Assembly: GCF_008035925.1 (NCBI RefSeq)
Contig: NZ_CP036264.1
Location: 8,995,121-9,059,120, forward strand
DNA: 64,000 nucleotides
Reading direction: 5' to 3'
Origin: Stieleria maiorica
GTDB lineage: Bacteria; Planctomycetota; Planctomycetia; Pirellulales; Pirellulaceae
Positions 1 to 9,455 of this stretch are shown in pieces. The position numbers were made by a program, and so were the translations under genes. Numbering within the stretch: position 1 is the stretch's first letter; each line of letters starts with the position of its first letter. The notes below the pieces were generated by a model. That model was not told the origin of the DNA. It saw only the letters and a program-made list of their open reading frames with translations, and did not search any database.

Positions 1-1
1 G

Positions 2-1360
2 GTCGGCGACAACGGGTTGGATCCCGGTGACGAAGCCTCCTTGGCCCGGATGTCCAAGAACATCGCCCGTCACACTTGGGAACTCGATCGCACCCGTCCG
101 ATCGCCTTTTCCGTCTACACGGGCAAAACGATCCAGCGCAACAATGTCGGCAGCCGGATCACCTTGCCCGATGCCCCCTGGGGCAAGGGACAAATGGAAT
201 CCGATGCGATTTTGGCTGGCGGCAACGTGTATTCACCCACCGACCCGGTCCAGCCCGGGCCGCTTAGCGCTGCGGTCTCGCTCGGGCAGATGCAACCGCC
301 ATCCTTTCCGGGCGGTAAGGGCAAGCGTCGCTTGGCGTTGGCCGAGTGGATCGCCGCCCCGGAAAACCCGTTGACCGCTCGGGTGATGGTCAATCGCATC
401 TGGTCCTGGCATTTCGGCAAGGGGCTGGCCGGCAATCCGAACAACTTTGGTGGCACGGGAGCCTTGCCGACGCCCCCGGAACTGTTGGACTATTTGGCAC
501 GCTGGTTTGTCGACCACCGCTGGAGTGTCAAAGAATTGAACGAATTGATCGTCACCTCCCAGGCCTACCGTCGCAGCAGCCGTCATCCGCAACCGGAACG
601 GCAAGCCGCCGCCGACCCCAAACTGGATCTGTACGCCTCGTTCTTGCCACGTCGATTGACCGCGGAAGAGATCCGTGACGCGATGCTGGCGGCCAGTGGA
701 GAACTGAATCGCAGCGTCGGCGGGATCCCGGCTCGTCCGGACGTCAACCTGGAAGTCGCCTTTCAGCCGCGACAGATCATGGGCGGAACGGCGTCGGTTT
801 ATGAACCCGATCCGACACCGGAGCAGCGTAACCGACGTAGTCTGTATGCTGAAAAGATCCGTGGGCTGCGGGATCCGTTTCTGGAAACGTTCAACCAACC
901 GGGGCCGGACAAGTCCTGCGAACTCCGCGAGACGTCGACGGTCGCGCCGCAAGCGTTGACGCTGCTCAATTCCGAAGAAGTCTTTGACCGCTCGATCAGC
1001 TTTGCCAAACGCTTGATCGATCAGCAGGTCCGTGATGACGCGACGATCGACCGCGCGTTTCAACTGGCATTGGGACGATTGCCGACTGCCGATGAGCGTT
1101 CGCTTTGCCTGGATCGATGGAACGACGCGATCGCCGATGAAGCGTCGTGGTCGTATCCTGCCAAGGCTTGGCCGGACCAGATCCAGCGAACGGTGATGGC
1201 CGAAAAGACCGGACAACCGTACGACTTCATCGAGTCCATGCCGGCCTACACGAATTACCAGCCCGATCTTCAACCCGCCGATGTCGACGCGAAAACCCGC
1301 GGACTGGCTCACGTCTGCCTGGTGATTTTCAACCTGAACGAATTCGCCTACCTGGATTGA
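2..1360 (+). CDS. DUF1553-domain planctomycete protein, C-terminal part (5' truncated)
   Basis: The reading frame is open to the left edge, so only the last 452 codons are present. An in-frame TTG at 17 is unlikely to be the start because coding-like sequence precedes it. The protein shows DUF1553 hallmarks: a block with NPLTARVMVNRIWSWHFG near residues 121-138, a LPTPPELLDYLA block, SQAYRRSS, and RRLTAEEIRDAML. These are typical of the C-terminal half of the large planctomycete proteins that carry an N-terminal cytochrome-like PSD1 region, DUF1549 and DUF1553. The stop lies 2 bases before the ATG of a DUF1501 gene, the usual partner. Members are predicted to be secreted and are often linked to polysaccharide use, but the biochemical role is not established. 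The N-terminal heme motif, if any, is outside the window. Confidence 0.93.
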   Translation, partial: VGDNGLDPGDEASLARMSKNIARHTWELDRTRPIAFSVYTGKTIQRNNVGSRITLPDAPWGKGQMESDAILAGGNVYSPTDPVQPGPLSAAVSLGQMQPPSFPGGKGKRRLALAEWIAAPENPLTARVMVNRIWSWHFGKGLAGNPNNFGGTGALPTPPELLDYLARWFVDHRWSVKELNELIVTSQAYRRSSRHPQPERQAAADPKLDLYASFLPRRLTAEEIRDAMLAASGELNRSVGGIPARPDVNLEVAFQPRQIMGGTASVYEPDPTPEQRNRRSLYAEKIRGLRDPFLETFNQPGPDKSCELRETSTVAPQALTLLNSEEVFDRSISFAKRLIDQQVRDDATIDRAFQLALGRLPTADERSLCLDRWNDAIADEASWSYPAKAWPDQIQRTVMAEKTGQPYDFIESMPAYTNYQPDLQPADVDAKTRGLAHVCLVIFNLNEFAYLD

Positions 1361-1362
1361 AC

Positions 1363-2760
1363 ATGAGTGGTAAACACCCCCATCGATTCGCGATGCCGAC
1401 GCGGCGAGAGGCTCTGTATGGTCTTGGTGCCGGTCTCGGTTCGGTCGCGTTGACGTCGTTGTTGCAGGCCGAACAGGACGGCAGGACGCACCATCCGGCA
1501 AAAGCCAAACGTTGTATCTTTTTGATGATGGAAGGCGGTCCGTCACATCTGGACACCTTTGATCCCAAACCGGAGTTGACCAAACAGCACCTCAAGGCGT
1601 TCACGCGTAGCGGCGAGATGGAAAGTGCGATGTCGTCGGGGAAACGCTATTTCGTCAAAAGCCCGTTCCAGTTCACCAAAGCCGGCGAGAGTGGCGCGGA
1701 CATCTGCACCGAGTGGGAACACCTGCGCGAGATGGTCGATGAGATTTGTTTCTACCGCGGAGCGCAAGTCGAATCGGTCAACCATCCGACGGCCTGCTAT
1801 CAGCTGAATACCGGCAACCAATTCGGCGGCGATCCCGCAATGGGCGCCTGGGTGACGTACGGTCTTGGCACGATGAACGAGAACCTGCCCGGATTTGTCG
1901 TCTTGCCGCGGTCGAGTTATCCGCAGGGTGGCGTGGGAAACTGGTCCAACGGCTTTCTGCCGGCGGATTTCCAAGGCACGCCGTTACGCCCCACGGGCAG
2001 CCCGATCCTAAATCTGAATCCTCCAGACGCTGTTTCGCCCCGGCAACAACGCAAAAACCTGGACCTGTTGGGGCAACTCAATCGCCGGCATCTTGAATCG
2101 CGCCCCGGTCGTAGCGAGCTGGACGCGCGCATCTCCAGTTACGAACTCGCGTACCGGATGCAGACCGAGGTGCCCGGCGTATTGGACTTGGAGGGCGAGT
2201 CCCAATCGACGCTGGATGCCTACGGCGTGGGCGAGCCGGCGACGGATGCGTTTGCGCGAAAGTGCCTGTTGGCGCGGCGGTTGGCCGAAAGCGGCGTACG
2301 TTTTGTGCAAGCCTATGCCGGTAACTGGGACAGCCACGACTACATCGAAAAGGCGCATGGTGCACTGATTCGGTCCGTCGACAAACCCATCGCCGCGTTG
2401 CTTCGCGATTTAAAACAACGCGACATGTTGAAGGACACGCTGGTGATTTGGTGCGGCGAATTCGGCCGCACCCCCGACAACGGGCTCCGCGGCGGCGGAC
2501 AGTCCTACGGCCGCGATCATAACGCCAAGGCGATGACGATGTGGTTCGCCGGCGGCGGCACGAACGCCGGGCAGACGATCGGGGCGACCGACGAGATCGG
2601 GGCCAACGCGGTCGAGTGCGTGCACCACATTCGCGACGTGCACGTCACACTGCTACACCTGCTGGGGCTGGACGACAACCGGCTGACCTACTTCCACGCC
2701 GGCCGCCACAAACAACTCTCCCAATTCGGAGGTCAGTTGATCAAGGAGTTGTTGGGCTAG
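1363..2760 (+). CDS. DUF1501 family secreted protein
   Basis: 465 residues. The ATG is 2 bases after the upstream stop; the frame is open farther upstream, but that stretch lies inside the DUF1553 gene and is non-native. The N-terminus has a twin-arginine-like signal (TRREALYGLG followed by a hydrophobic run). It then shows DUF1501 features: FLMMEGGPSHLDTFDPKP, a GSWVTYGLG-type block, LARRLAESGVRFVQ, and VIWCGEFGRTP with a downstream GRDHN. DUF1501 resembles the sulfatase/alkaline phosphatase fold, but catalytic function is unproven. It forms a two-gene unit with the DUF1553 gene, the same pairing seen in reverse order at 50758-55333. Confidence 0.93.
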   Translation: MSGKHPHRFAMPTRREALYGLGAGLGSVALTSLLQAEQDGRTHHPAKAKRCIFLMMEGGPSHLDTFDPKPELTKQHLKAFTRSGEMESAMSSGKRYFVKSPFQFTKAGESGADICTEWEHLREMVDEICFYRGAQVESVNHPTACYQLNTGNQFGGDPAMGAWVTYGLGTMNENLPGFVVLPRSSYPQGGVGNWSNGFLPADFQGTPLRPTGSPILNLNPPDAVSPRQQRKNLDLLGQLNRRHLESRPGRSELDARISSYELAYRMQTEVPGVLDLEGESQSTLDAYGVGEPATDAFARKCLLARRLAESGVRFVQAYAGNWDSHDYIEKAHGALIRSVDKPIAALLRDLKQRDMLKDTLVIWCGEFGRTPDNGLRGGGQSYGRDHNAKAMTMWFAGGGTNAGQTIGATDEIGANAVECVHHIRDVHVTLLHLLGLDDNRLTYFHAGRHKQLSQFGGQLIKELLG

Positions 2761-2822
2761 TGGGATGACAGAAAAAGAGTGGGCAGGAAAAGATACCACT
2801 GCGAAGAAGACGTGGCAAAACT

Positions 2823-2865
2823 ATGGGGGCAAAACAATTTCTGCTGGGAATTGTCTTGCCCCCAT
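2823..2865. repeat. Hairpin-forming inverted repeat between convergent genes
   Basis: Two 17-base arms (2823-2839 and 2849-2865) are complementary except for one position, with a 9-base loop. The arms carry a GGGGGCAA / TTGCCCCC core. It lies between the convergent DUF1501 gene and hypE, so it could act as a bidirectional terminator. The same word type (runs of G or C followed by AAAACGATG or CATCATTCTG) recurs near 63110-63226, suggesting a dispersed repeat family. The rest of 2761-3000 holds no supported gene. Confidence 0.6.
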
Positions 2866-3000
2866 CGTCTTGCCTCTGGTACTTCCCCGGCGCCCCGGAC
2901 CTTGCCAGCCCTGCAGTTCGGCGATGCGGACGACCGTCATACCAGTTTATTGGGCCGGGTAAAACTGTTTCCATTTTTCCGGGATCCTGTACTGGGATGA

Positions 3001-4113
3001 TCAACAGATCCGCGGCAACTGTTCGCCGATGGGCGCGACGACCACGCGGGAGGCCCCGATCGCGGTTTTGGCGACGACGACGCCGGGATGGTCTGCGACG
3101 ACGCGTCCGATGATGGCCGCGCCCGATCCGTGTTTGTCCGATCGGATCGCGTTTAAAACCGCGTCGGCAGATTCCGCCGGCACCATGCACACCAGCTTTC
3201 CTTCGTTGGCCACCAACAGCGGGTCGAACCCCAGGATTTCGCAGGCCGATTGGACGGTCGGATGAATCGGCAAGCGTGTCTCGTCGATCACGATCCCGCA
3301 CCCGCTGGCCGCGGCGATTTCGTTCAGGGATGCGGACAACCCTCCGCGGGTCGGATCACGCAGCGTGTGCACGTCGGGGCAGACCTGGATGATCCCGGCG
3401 ACCATGTCGGCTAGCGGAGCCGAATCGGATCGAATTTCCGCGTCGAATTCCAGCCCCTCGCGAACGCTCATGATCGCCATCCCATGGTCGCCCAGGGTAC
3501 CGCTAAGGATCACGACATCGCCGGGTCGCGTGTGGTTGGGAGCGATGTCGATGCCGTCGGGGACAATACCGACGCCGGCGGTGTTGATGTAACATCCGTC
3601 GCCGTGTCCCCGCTCGACCACTTTGGTATCGCCGCTGATGATCGCCACACCGGCTCGGCGTGCGGCGGCTCCCATCGCGTCGGCGATGCGTTTGAGCTGG
3701 GCGATCGGAAAGCCTTCTTCGAGGATGAATGCCGCGGTCAAATACAACGGCGTGGCGCCGCTCATCGCCAAGTCATTGACGGTCCCATTGACCACCAGAT
3801 CACCGATCGATCCGCCCGGAAAAAACAGCGGCCGGACGACATAAGAATCCGTCGACATCGCCAGTCGCTGGCCGGCGAGCTGAACTCCCGCGAGTTGGAA
3901 CACCGCCGAGTCTCCGAGCACGGCCAGATGGTCGTTCTGAAACGCCGGCAGAAACACGTGCTGGACCAAATCGGCCGACAGTTTTCCTCCGCCGCCATGC
4001 CCCAGAATGATGTTGGGGTAATCCTGCAGCGGAACCGGGCAGACGAGTCCGCTGAATTCAATTGTCTTGTCCCCGTGATCGCGCGGGGTATTCGAAGTGC
4101 TGTCGTCGGCCAT
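3001..4113 (-). CDS. hypE: Hydrogenase maturation factor HypE
   Basis: 370 residues. HypE dehydrates the S-carboxamide on its own C-terminal cysteine to a thiocyanate, which is passed to iron as the cyanide ligand of [NiFe]-hydrogenase. The protein begins with a short hydrophilic tail, then ILGHGGGGKLSADLV, continues with AIR-synthase-like ATP-binding segments (STDSYVV, FFPGGSIGDLVVNGTVNDLAMSGA, GDTKVVERG, DPTRGGLSASLNE), and ends in PRIC, the canonical catalytic tail. The ATG overlaps the hypD stop by one base (TGATG), arguing for translational coupling and against the longer open frame to 4254. Last gene of the hypFCDE set. Confidence 0.96.
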   Translation of the reverse strand: MADDSTSNTPRDHGDKTIEFSGLVCPVPLQDYPNIILGHGGGGKLSADLVQHVFLPAFQNDHLAVLGDSAVFQLAGVQLAGQRLAMSTDSYVVRPLFFPGGSIGDLVVNGTVNDLAMSGATPLYLTAAFILEEGFPIAQLKRIADAMGAAARRAGVAIISGDTKVVERGHGDGCYINTAGVGIVPDGIDIAPNHTRPGDVVILSGTLGDHGMAIMSVREGLEFDAEIRSDSAPLADMVAGIIQVCPDVHTLRDPTRGGLSASLNEIAAASGCGIVIDETRLPIHPTVQSACEILGFDPLLVANEGKLVCMVPAESADAVLNAIRSDKHGSGAAIIGRVVADHPGVVVAKTAIGASRVVVAPIGEQLPRIC

Positions 4114-5255
4114 CACGCTTGCTCGGCCACTTTGGCGCTGGCTGCTTGAACGTCGGGGGCTTCCAACGGGACCAGGCGACCGTAGTTGTAGTAGGCCGCG
4201 CAGGCCCCTTCGCCGGACACCATCGTCGCGCCCAAGGGCGTTCGCGGCGTGCATTGCTTTCCAAATGCTTCACATTGATTCGGTTTGATCGCTCCTTTCA
4301 GGACGTCGCCGGCGCGGCACAACGTCGACTCGCGTGTTGCGATCGCAGACACGTCAAACTTGATTTCGGCGTCAAACGAACGGTAGGCGTCGCGAAGTCG
4401 CCAGCCGCTTTGGGCGATCGCGCCGATTCCACGCCAATTGCGGTCGATCGTCTCGAACACTTCCTCCAAGAGGACTTGTGCGGCAACATTGCCCTGTTCG
4501 GTGACAACTCTGGGATACGCGTTTTCGAGCTCCGCCGTCCCCGATTCGAGCTGGATGATGCACCGGCGGATGCCGTCAAGCACATCCAGCGGCTCGAAGC
4601 CGGTGATCACGATCGGAACCTGGTATTGATCGCACAGTGGCCGATAGTGCGAATACCCGGTCACGGCGCAGACATGCCCGGCGGCCAGGAACCCGGCGAC
4701 ACGGTTGCCCGGCGATTCCATGATCGCCCGGATCGCGGGCGGGACCAGCACATGGGAAACGAGCGCGGAGAAATTATCGACGTGTTGATCGTGAGCCACC
4801 TTGACCGCCATCGCGTTGGCCGGCGCCGTCGTTTCGAATCCGATCGCCAACAACACCACTTCACGGTCCGGGTTCTCGCGAGCAATCTTGACGGCATCCA
4901 GCGGACAGTAGACGACCCGCACGTCCCCACCGGCCGCCTTGACTTTGAACAAGTCGCCTTCGGATCCGGGAACCCGCAGCATGTCACCGAAGGAGCAAAA
5001 GATGACGTCGGGCCGGGCGGCTATCGCCAGGGCTTTGTCGATCACTTCCAGCGGTGTCACACAGACGGGACAACCGGGACCGTGAATCATCTCGATCTGA
5101 TCGGGCAGGATCTGATCGATGCCGTTGCGGATGATCGAATGGGTTTGCCCGCCGCAAACCTCCATGATCGCCCAGGGGCGAGTCACCTGTCGCGCGATCT
5201 CGCCGGCCAGCCGCTTCGCGGTTTCGCCGTCACGGTATTCGGTCAAGTGTTTCAT
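4113..5255 (-). CDS. hypD: Hydrogenase maturation factor HypD
   Basis: 380 residues. HypD is the [4Fe-4S] scaffold that, with HypC, carries the Fe(CN)2CO unit during hydrogenase assembly. Diagnostic motifs are present: MEVCGGQTHSI near residue 35, GPGCPVCVTP near residue 65, the block around FCSFGDMLRVPGS, the segment ending in FETTAPANA, and a C-terminal cysteine-rich region (CRAGDVLKG, CEAFGKQC). The ATG overlaps the hypC stop as ATGA, so the longer open frame reaching 5492 is an artefact of reading across hypC. Confidence 0.97.
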   Translation of the reverse strand: MKHLTEYRDGETAKRLAGEIARQVTRPWAIMEVCGGQTHSIIRNGIDQILPDQIEMIHGPGCPVCVTPLEVIDKALAIAARPDVIFCSFGDMLRVPGSEGDLFKVKAAGGDVRVVYCPLDAVKIARENPDREVVLLAIGFETTAPANAMAVKVAHDQHVDNFSALVSHVLVPPAIRAIMESPGNRVAGFLAAGHVCAVTGYSHYRPLCDQYQVPIVITGFEPLDVLDGIRRCIIQLESGTAELENAYPRVVTEQGNVAAQVLLEEVFETIDRNWRGIGAIAQSGWRLRDAYRSFDAEIKFDVSAIATRESTLCRAGDVLKGAIKPNQCEAFGKQCTPRTPLGATMVSGEGACAAYYNYGRLVPLEAPDVQAASAKVAEQA

Positions 5256-5494
5256 GAGCGTGGGTCGGTCGGATGCTCCAGGGCCTGGAAGGTCCGCAAG
5301 GTTTCCTCCGCCGATGCTTCGTCGATTCGGCTGATCGCAAACCCGGCGTGGACGACCGCGTAGTCGCCCACCTGGATCTCCGGCAACAATACCAAGCAGA
5401 CCTCTTTGACGACGCCGCCGAAATTGACGGTGCCCATCGTCATCTCGTCGGCTTCGAAAATCGATTCGACCTTTCCGGGAACTGCCAGGCACAT
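5252..5494 (-). CDS. hypC: Hydrogenase maturation chaperone HypC
   Basis: 80 residues, the usual size. It begins MCLAVPGKV, with the essential Cys2 used with HypD and the large-subunit precursor. It continues with the family pattern of a small beta-barrel (GTVNFGGVVKEV, VGDYAVVHAGFAI, and a C-terminal IDEASAEETL helix). The stop overlaps the hypD start (ATGA). It follows hypF by 67 bases and precedes hypD in the same transcription unit. Confidence 0.97.
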   Translation of the reverse strand: MCLAVPGKVESIFEADEMTMGTVNFGGVVKEVCLVLLPEIQVGDYAVVHAGFAISRIDEASAEETLRTFQALEHPTDPRS

Positions 5495-5561
5495 CGTTTC
5501 AAACCGTGGTTGTGGTAGGTTGTCTTGTTCAGCATAGCGGGTTTTAGGTTGTGCCGACCCG

Positions 5562-7910
5562 CTATTGGTTCCTGGCCACCATCGCTTGCCCCAGCGAGAG
5601 CCCTCCGTCGTTGGGCGGAACGAGGGTGTGGCTCAGGACGTTGAATCCGGATTGACGCAGCCGCTCCGTCGCGAGGCTCGTTAGCAATGCGTTCTGAAAC
5701 ACGCCACCGGTCAAGCCGACGACGTCGATTCCGGTTCGATCGCGGATCACAGCGGCGACGCGGACGATCATCCCGGCGACGGCGTGGTGGAATTGCGCCG
5801 CGATCCGTCCACGGTCGACCGAGTCGATGACGTCGCGGCAAATCGACTCGATCAGATCGCGGGTTTCGATTTGAATCGGCTTTTGACCAGCAGATTGGTC
5901 GATCGGAAAGATGTAAGCGTCGGCGTCCACTTCGCCGACGACCTGGATCGCCAACGACTCGAGTTCGATGGCCGCTTGCGCTTCAAAACTGACTTCGTTC
6001 CGGATTCCGATCAAGGAAGCGACGGCGTCGAACAGCCGTCCGACGCTGCTGGTGGGAAAACAGTGCAGGTTCGAATCGAGTTGCCGTTTTAGCAGACGCC
6101 GCACGTCGGCAGGCGGGTGCGCGGCACAGGGCAGCCGATCATCCCAGGGCAGACCATGGGTATTCAGCAAGGCGAGCGCCGTGCGATACGGTCGTTTGAT
6201 CGACGCATCGCCGCCCGGCAGCGGAAAGTACTGCAAGTGGGCCGCACGTTCGAAACGCTTGTCGTTGGCGATCAAGAATTCGCCGCCCCAGATGGCTCCG
6301 TCGGTGCCGTATCCGGTACCGTCGAAACAGCACGCGATGATGGGCTGCGTTGCGGCAAGTCGCTGTTCGGCCATCAAGGACACGGCGTGTGCATGGTGGT
6401 GTTGGACACGAACGAGCGGCACCTGAAGTGCTCGCGCCAATTCATCGGCAAACTGTGTCGACAGATACGAGGGATGCAGATCGGCGGCAACGGCTTGGGG
6501 GTCGACACGGAACAGGTCCAGGTAGTGATTCACGTTTCGCTTGAGCGCACGCAACGTCTCCAGGTTGCTGATATCGCCGATGTGCTGACTGATGTAGGCA
6601 TAGTTTGCTTGAGTGACACAAAACGTTGATTTGATTTCGCCCCCGATCGCCACCACACTTCGCCCCCCGTGCCCCAGATCGATCGGCATCGGAGCGAAGC
6701 CGCGTGAGCGTCGGATCGGCACAACCGACGTGCCCTGCCGCCTGACCACGGAGTCGTCACACACGACGTGGATGTCGCGGTCATGCAACAGGAAACCGTC
6801 GACCAGCGGACCGAGACGCCGAATCGCTTCTTTATTGGTTCGGGCGATCGGTTCATCGGAGAGGTTGCCAGACGTCATCACCAACGGAGCACACGCTTGG
6901 ACCAGCAACTGGTGCAGCGGCGAATAGGGCAGCATCACGCCGACACGGTGGTTTCCCGGCGCGACTGCATCGAGCATGTCGGAGAACCCGGCAACAATCC
7001 TACCGGCATTCCGTTTGGCAAGCAGCACGATCGGCCGCTCGGGGCTCTCGAGCAAGCGTCGTTCACCGTGATTGATTTCTGCGAAGGCTTCCGCGTCCTG
7101 GACGTCGACGACCATGATCGCGAAAGGTTTGTCGATTCGGCCTTTCCGCCCCCGAAGCGTTCGGATCGCATCGACATTCTTCGCATCGCATGCCAAGTGA
7201 AAGCCGCCGATCCCTTTGACCGCGATGATCTGTCCTCCGCGGATCGCGGTTGCGAACACGTCTACCACGTCAGTCGGATCGCAGTCTGCCGTCGTCGGGC
7301 GGTCGGCCGCAATGGCAGGCGGGGGCGAAGAAGCGAACCAGATCTGTGGTCCACAGTCCGGGCAGGCGATGGGTTGGGCGTGAAAGCGTCGGTCCCGCGG
7401 ATCGTTGTATTCGTCGCGACATCGTGCACACATCTGAAACGACTTCATCGTCGTCGCCGGTCGGTCGTACGGGATGTCATGGACGATGGTGAAACGCGGT
7501 CCGCAATTGGTGCAGTTGATGAATGGGTAACGAAAGCGGCGGTCGCGTTGGTCCTCCATTTCCGCCAGGCACTGATCGCACACCGAGACATCAGCGATCA
7601 CGGGCGTGCTCTCATGCTGCCCAGTGGTACTGGCATCGATGGTGAAACCTGACTCGTCAATCGTCGGCACGTCCGAGCTGTTCAAAGAGTCGATCCCCGC
7701 CAAGGGAGGCATTTCGCGTTGGAGCCCACGCACAAACCGATCCAATTGGTGTTGCGTCCCCTGGGCCTCGATCGTGACACCGCGCGAGTCGTTTCGCACC
7801 CAGCCGGTCAGCCCCTCGCTGCTCGCGCGGTTCCAGACAAACGGACGGAATCCGACACCCTGGATGCGCCCGGTCAGGCGAATGCGGATTCGTTTCAGGA
7901 GATGGCTCAC
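5562..7910 (-). CDS. hypF: Carbamoyltransferase HypF
   Basis: 782 residues, normal for HypF, which uses carbamoyl phosphate and ATP to form carbamoyl-adenylate and transfer the carbamoyl group to HypE. The order of domains is visible: N-terminal acylphosphatase (GRIQGVGFRPF, residues 14-24, with Arg22), paired zinc-finger cysteines from about residue 112 (CDQC, CTNCGP, CARC, CPDCGP), a YrdC-like module (VKGIGGFHLACDA), and a Kae1-like C-terminal part with QHHHAHAVSLM, DGTGYGTDGAIWGGE and GGVFQNALL. The predicted start is GTG with no clear ribosome-binding site. It heads the operon. No hypA or hypB follows, so nickel insertion genes and the hydrogenase itself must be elsewhere. Confidence 0.95.
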   Translation of the reverse strand: MSHLLKRIRIRLTGRIQGVGFRPFVWNRASSEGLTGWVRNDSRGVTIEAQGTQHQLDRFVRGLQREMPPLAGIDSLNSSDVPTIDESGFTIDASTTGQHESTPVIADVSVCDQCLAEMEDQRDRRFRYPFINCTNCGPRFTIVHDIPYDRPATTMKSFQMCARCRDEYNDPRDRRFHAQPIACPDCGPQIWFASSPPPAIAADRPTTADCDPTDVVDVFATAIRGGQIIAVKGIGGFHLACDAKNVDAIRTLRGRKGRIDKPFAIMVVDVQDAEAFAEINHGERRLLESPERPIVLLAKRNAGRIVAGFSDMLDAVAPGNHRVGVMLPYSPLHQLLVQACAPLVMTSGNLSDEPIARTNKEAIRRLGPLVDGFLLHDRDIHVVCDDSVVRRQGTSVVPIRRSRGFAPMPIDLGHGGRSVVAIGGEIKSTFCVTQANYAYISQHIGDISNLETLRALKRNVNHYLDLFRVDPQAVAADLHPSYLSTQFADELARALQVPLVRVQHHHAHAVSLMAEQRLAATQPIIACCFDGTGYGTDGAIWGGEFLIANDKRFERAAHLQYFPLPGGDASIKRPYRTALALLNTHGLPWDDRLPCAAHPPADVRRLLKRQLDSNLHCFPTSSVGRLFDAVASLIGIRNEVSFEAQAAIELESLAIQVVGEVDADAYIFPIDQSAGQKPIQIETRDLIESICRDVIDSVDRGRIAAQFHHAVAGMIVRVAAVIRDRTGIDVVGLTGGVFQNALLTSLATERLRQSGFNVLSHTLVPPNDGGLSLGQAMVARNQ

Positions 7911-8156
7911 AAAGATTTATCGATCGGGCGGTGTTGCTGCCGTGGCGAGAATTCGCCGGACGCAGTGCTCAGTCACCTAGCGCTGTGTTTCAATCGGAAC
8001 AAAGCACTAGCAAGAAGTTTCGCCGAGAAAGCATCCGTTGCAAATTCTGTTCCGCCCCTATGATTGCCATCGGAAATGCCGACGGCAGGTCGGGTGACAC
8101 GATAAACTTTCCAGACGGTTCTCAGTACAAACACCCCGATATTTTTGAGCTCCCCG

Positions 8157-9125
8157 ATGAAATATGCACTCAGTTTGTCATTTCTGTTCGCGTTAGCGAC
8201 GGCTTCAATCGCGAAAGAAGACGAGCAAGACGTCTACATCACCCCCGACGCCGCCCCGGCCTCGTTTCAACTCCAAGGCGAATACCAGGGGCAGGCCGGC
8301 GACAAAGGCCGCACATACGCGGCACAAATCATCGCGCTCGGCAACAACAGGTTTCATCTGGTTGCCTACCAGGGGGGGCTGCCCGGGGACGATCAAAGCC
8401 ACAAAAACATCTTCTTCAAAGCCGACGGAGAGCTTGACGGCGACGCTGTTACCTTTGCGCACGAAGACTTCCTCATCGCGGTCTCCGGCGGCCAACTGCA
8501 CGTGACCAACGCAAGTGGCAAGAAGATTGTGCGGATCGATCGAATCGTGCGCAAGAGCCCCACGCTAGGTGCTCAACCGCCCGAGGGAGCATTGGTACTC
8601 TTTGACGGCAGCAACGGCGACGCGTTCGAAGGAGCCCAAGTCGACGAGGGGCTGCTGCTGGCCGACACGTTTAGCAAACAGAAGTTCGGCGACCACACGA
8701 TGCACCTGGAGTTTCGCACCCCGTACAAACCCAGCGGGCGCGGCCAAGGACGCGGAAACAGCGGTGTTTACGTTCAAAGCCGCTACGAAATCCAGGTCCT
8801 TGATTCATTCGGGTTGGCCGGTAAAAGCAACGAGTGCGGTGGGATTTACAAGATCGCCGAACCCAGGGTCAACATGTGCCTGCCGCCGCTGCAGTGGCAA
8901 ACCTATGACATCGATTTCACCGCAGCACGCTACGACGACGAAGGCAACAAGACCGCCAACGCACGCGTGACGGTCAAGCACAACGGGGTGGTCATTCATG
9001 ACGACCTGGAGTTGCCACAGCACACCCCAGGCCGCCACCAAGAAGGCCCCGGTCCGGACAGCTTGTACCTGCAAGGCCACGGCAACCCGGTCTACTACCG
9101 CAATATTTGGGTCGTGAAAAAGTAG
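8157..9125 (+). CDS. DUF1080 (3-keto-disaccharide hydrolase-like) secreted protein
   Basis: 322 residues from the ATG at 8157; a TTG four codons upstream is possible but would add residues ahead of a good signal peptide (MKYALSLSFLFALATASIA). The C-terminal two-thirds is a DUF1080 concanavalin-like domain: GALVLFDGSNGDAFEG, MHLEFRTPY, GNSGVYVQSRYEIQVLDSFG, NECGGIYKI, WQTYDIDFTAARYD and LYLQGHGNPVYYRNIWV. Some family members hydrolyse 3-keto-glycosides. Residues about 40-140 form a separate N-terminal region common in planctomycete members. It is divergent from hypF across a 246-base gap, with no apparent functional link. Confidence 0.92.
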   Translation: MKYALSLSFLFALATASIAKEDEQDVYITPDAAPASFQLQGEYQGQAGDKGRTYAAQIIALGNNRFHLVAYQGGLPGDDQSHKNIFFKADGELDGDAVTFAHEDFLIAVSGGQLHVTNASGKKIVRIDRIVRKSPTLGAQPPEGALVLFDGSNGDAFEGAQVDEGLLLADTFSKQKFGDHTMHLEFRTPYKPSGRGQGRGNSGVYVQSRYEIQVLDSFGLAGKSNECGGIYKIAEPRVNMCLPPLQWQTYDIDFTAARYDDEGNKTANARVTVKHNGVVIHDDLELPQHTPGRHQEGPGPDSLYLQGHGNPVYYRNIWVVKK

Positions 9126-9150
9126 ACGCGGAAATGTTTGTCTGTCAGAG

Positions 9151-9200
9151 GTCGTGTGGTTTTCAGATCCAGTTCTTTCCGAGGCTAAAAGCCGCACGAC
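9151..9200 (+). terminator. Candidate hairpin terminator
   Basis: The stretch GTCGTGTGGTTTT (9151 on) pairs imperfectly with AAAAGCCGCACGAC (ending 9200), about 25 bases after the DUF1080 stop and followed by TTT. The position and shape suit a terminator. A related GTCGTGCGGTTT word occurs at 60521 after another gene end. Confidence 0.45.
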
Positions 9201-9455
9201 TTTGACAAGGAAGCGACTGCCCTAGACAAGTGAACAGGCGCGCGTCACTGCACAGACCGTGCCATTTTGCGCGCTTCAGCCGCCCAGGTGTTGAGGTCGC
9301 ACATTCGTCGCGCCCTGGTTCACCGAGACTTCGCCGCGCGGCCATCGAACTTGTCGCTAAGGGCTACTTCGGCGCACCAAATGTACGCTAGATTGACCGC
9401 ATCGGCCGGCGCATCGAGTCGTGTTCGGCCAAACCGATTGACAAGGAGCTTCTCG
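9201..9455. other. Leader region of the EF-G-like gene, no gene seen
   Basis: The frame of the EF-G-like gene stays open back to 9267, but the 63 extra codons look like unstructured Arg/Ser/Ala-rich translation and precede an excellent AAGGAG ribosome-binding site at 9443-9448. I therefore read this as untranslated leader or promoter sequence. No clear -35/-10 pair was found. Confidence 0.4.

Noticed and set aside
233..1546. 437-codon minus-strand frame at the left edge
   Set aside because: Antisense to the DUF1553 and DUF1501 genes; no recognisable domain.
4062..5363. 433-codon plus-strand frame opposite hypD
   Set aside because: Antisense shadow of hypE-hypD-hypC, which carry all diagnostic motifs.
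9267..9455. 63-codon N-terminal extension of the EF-G-like gene
   Set aside because: An ideal AAGGAG site precedes the ATG at 9456, and the extension is low-complexity text before a normal family start.
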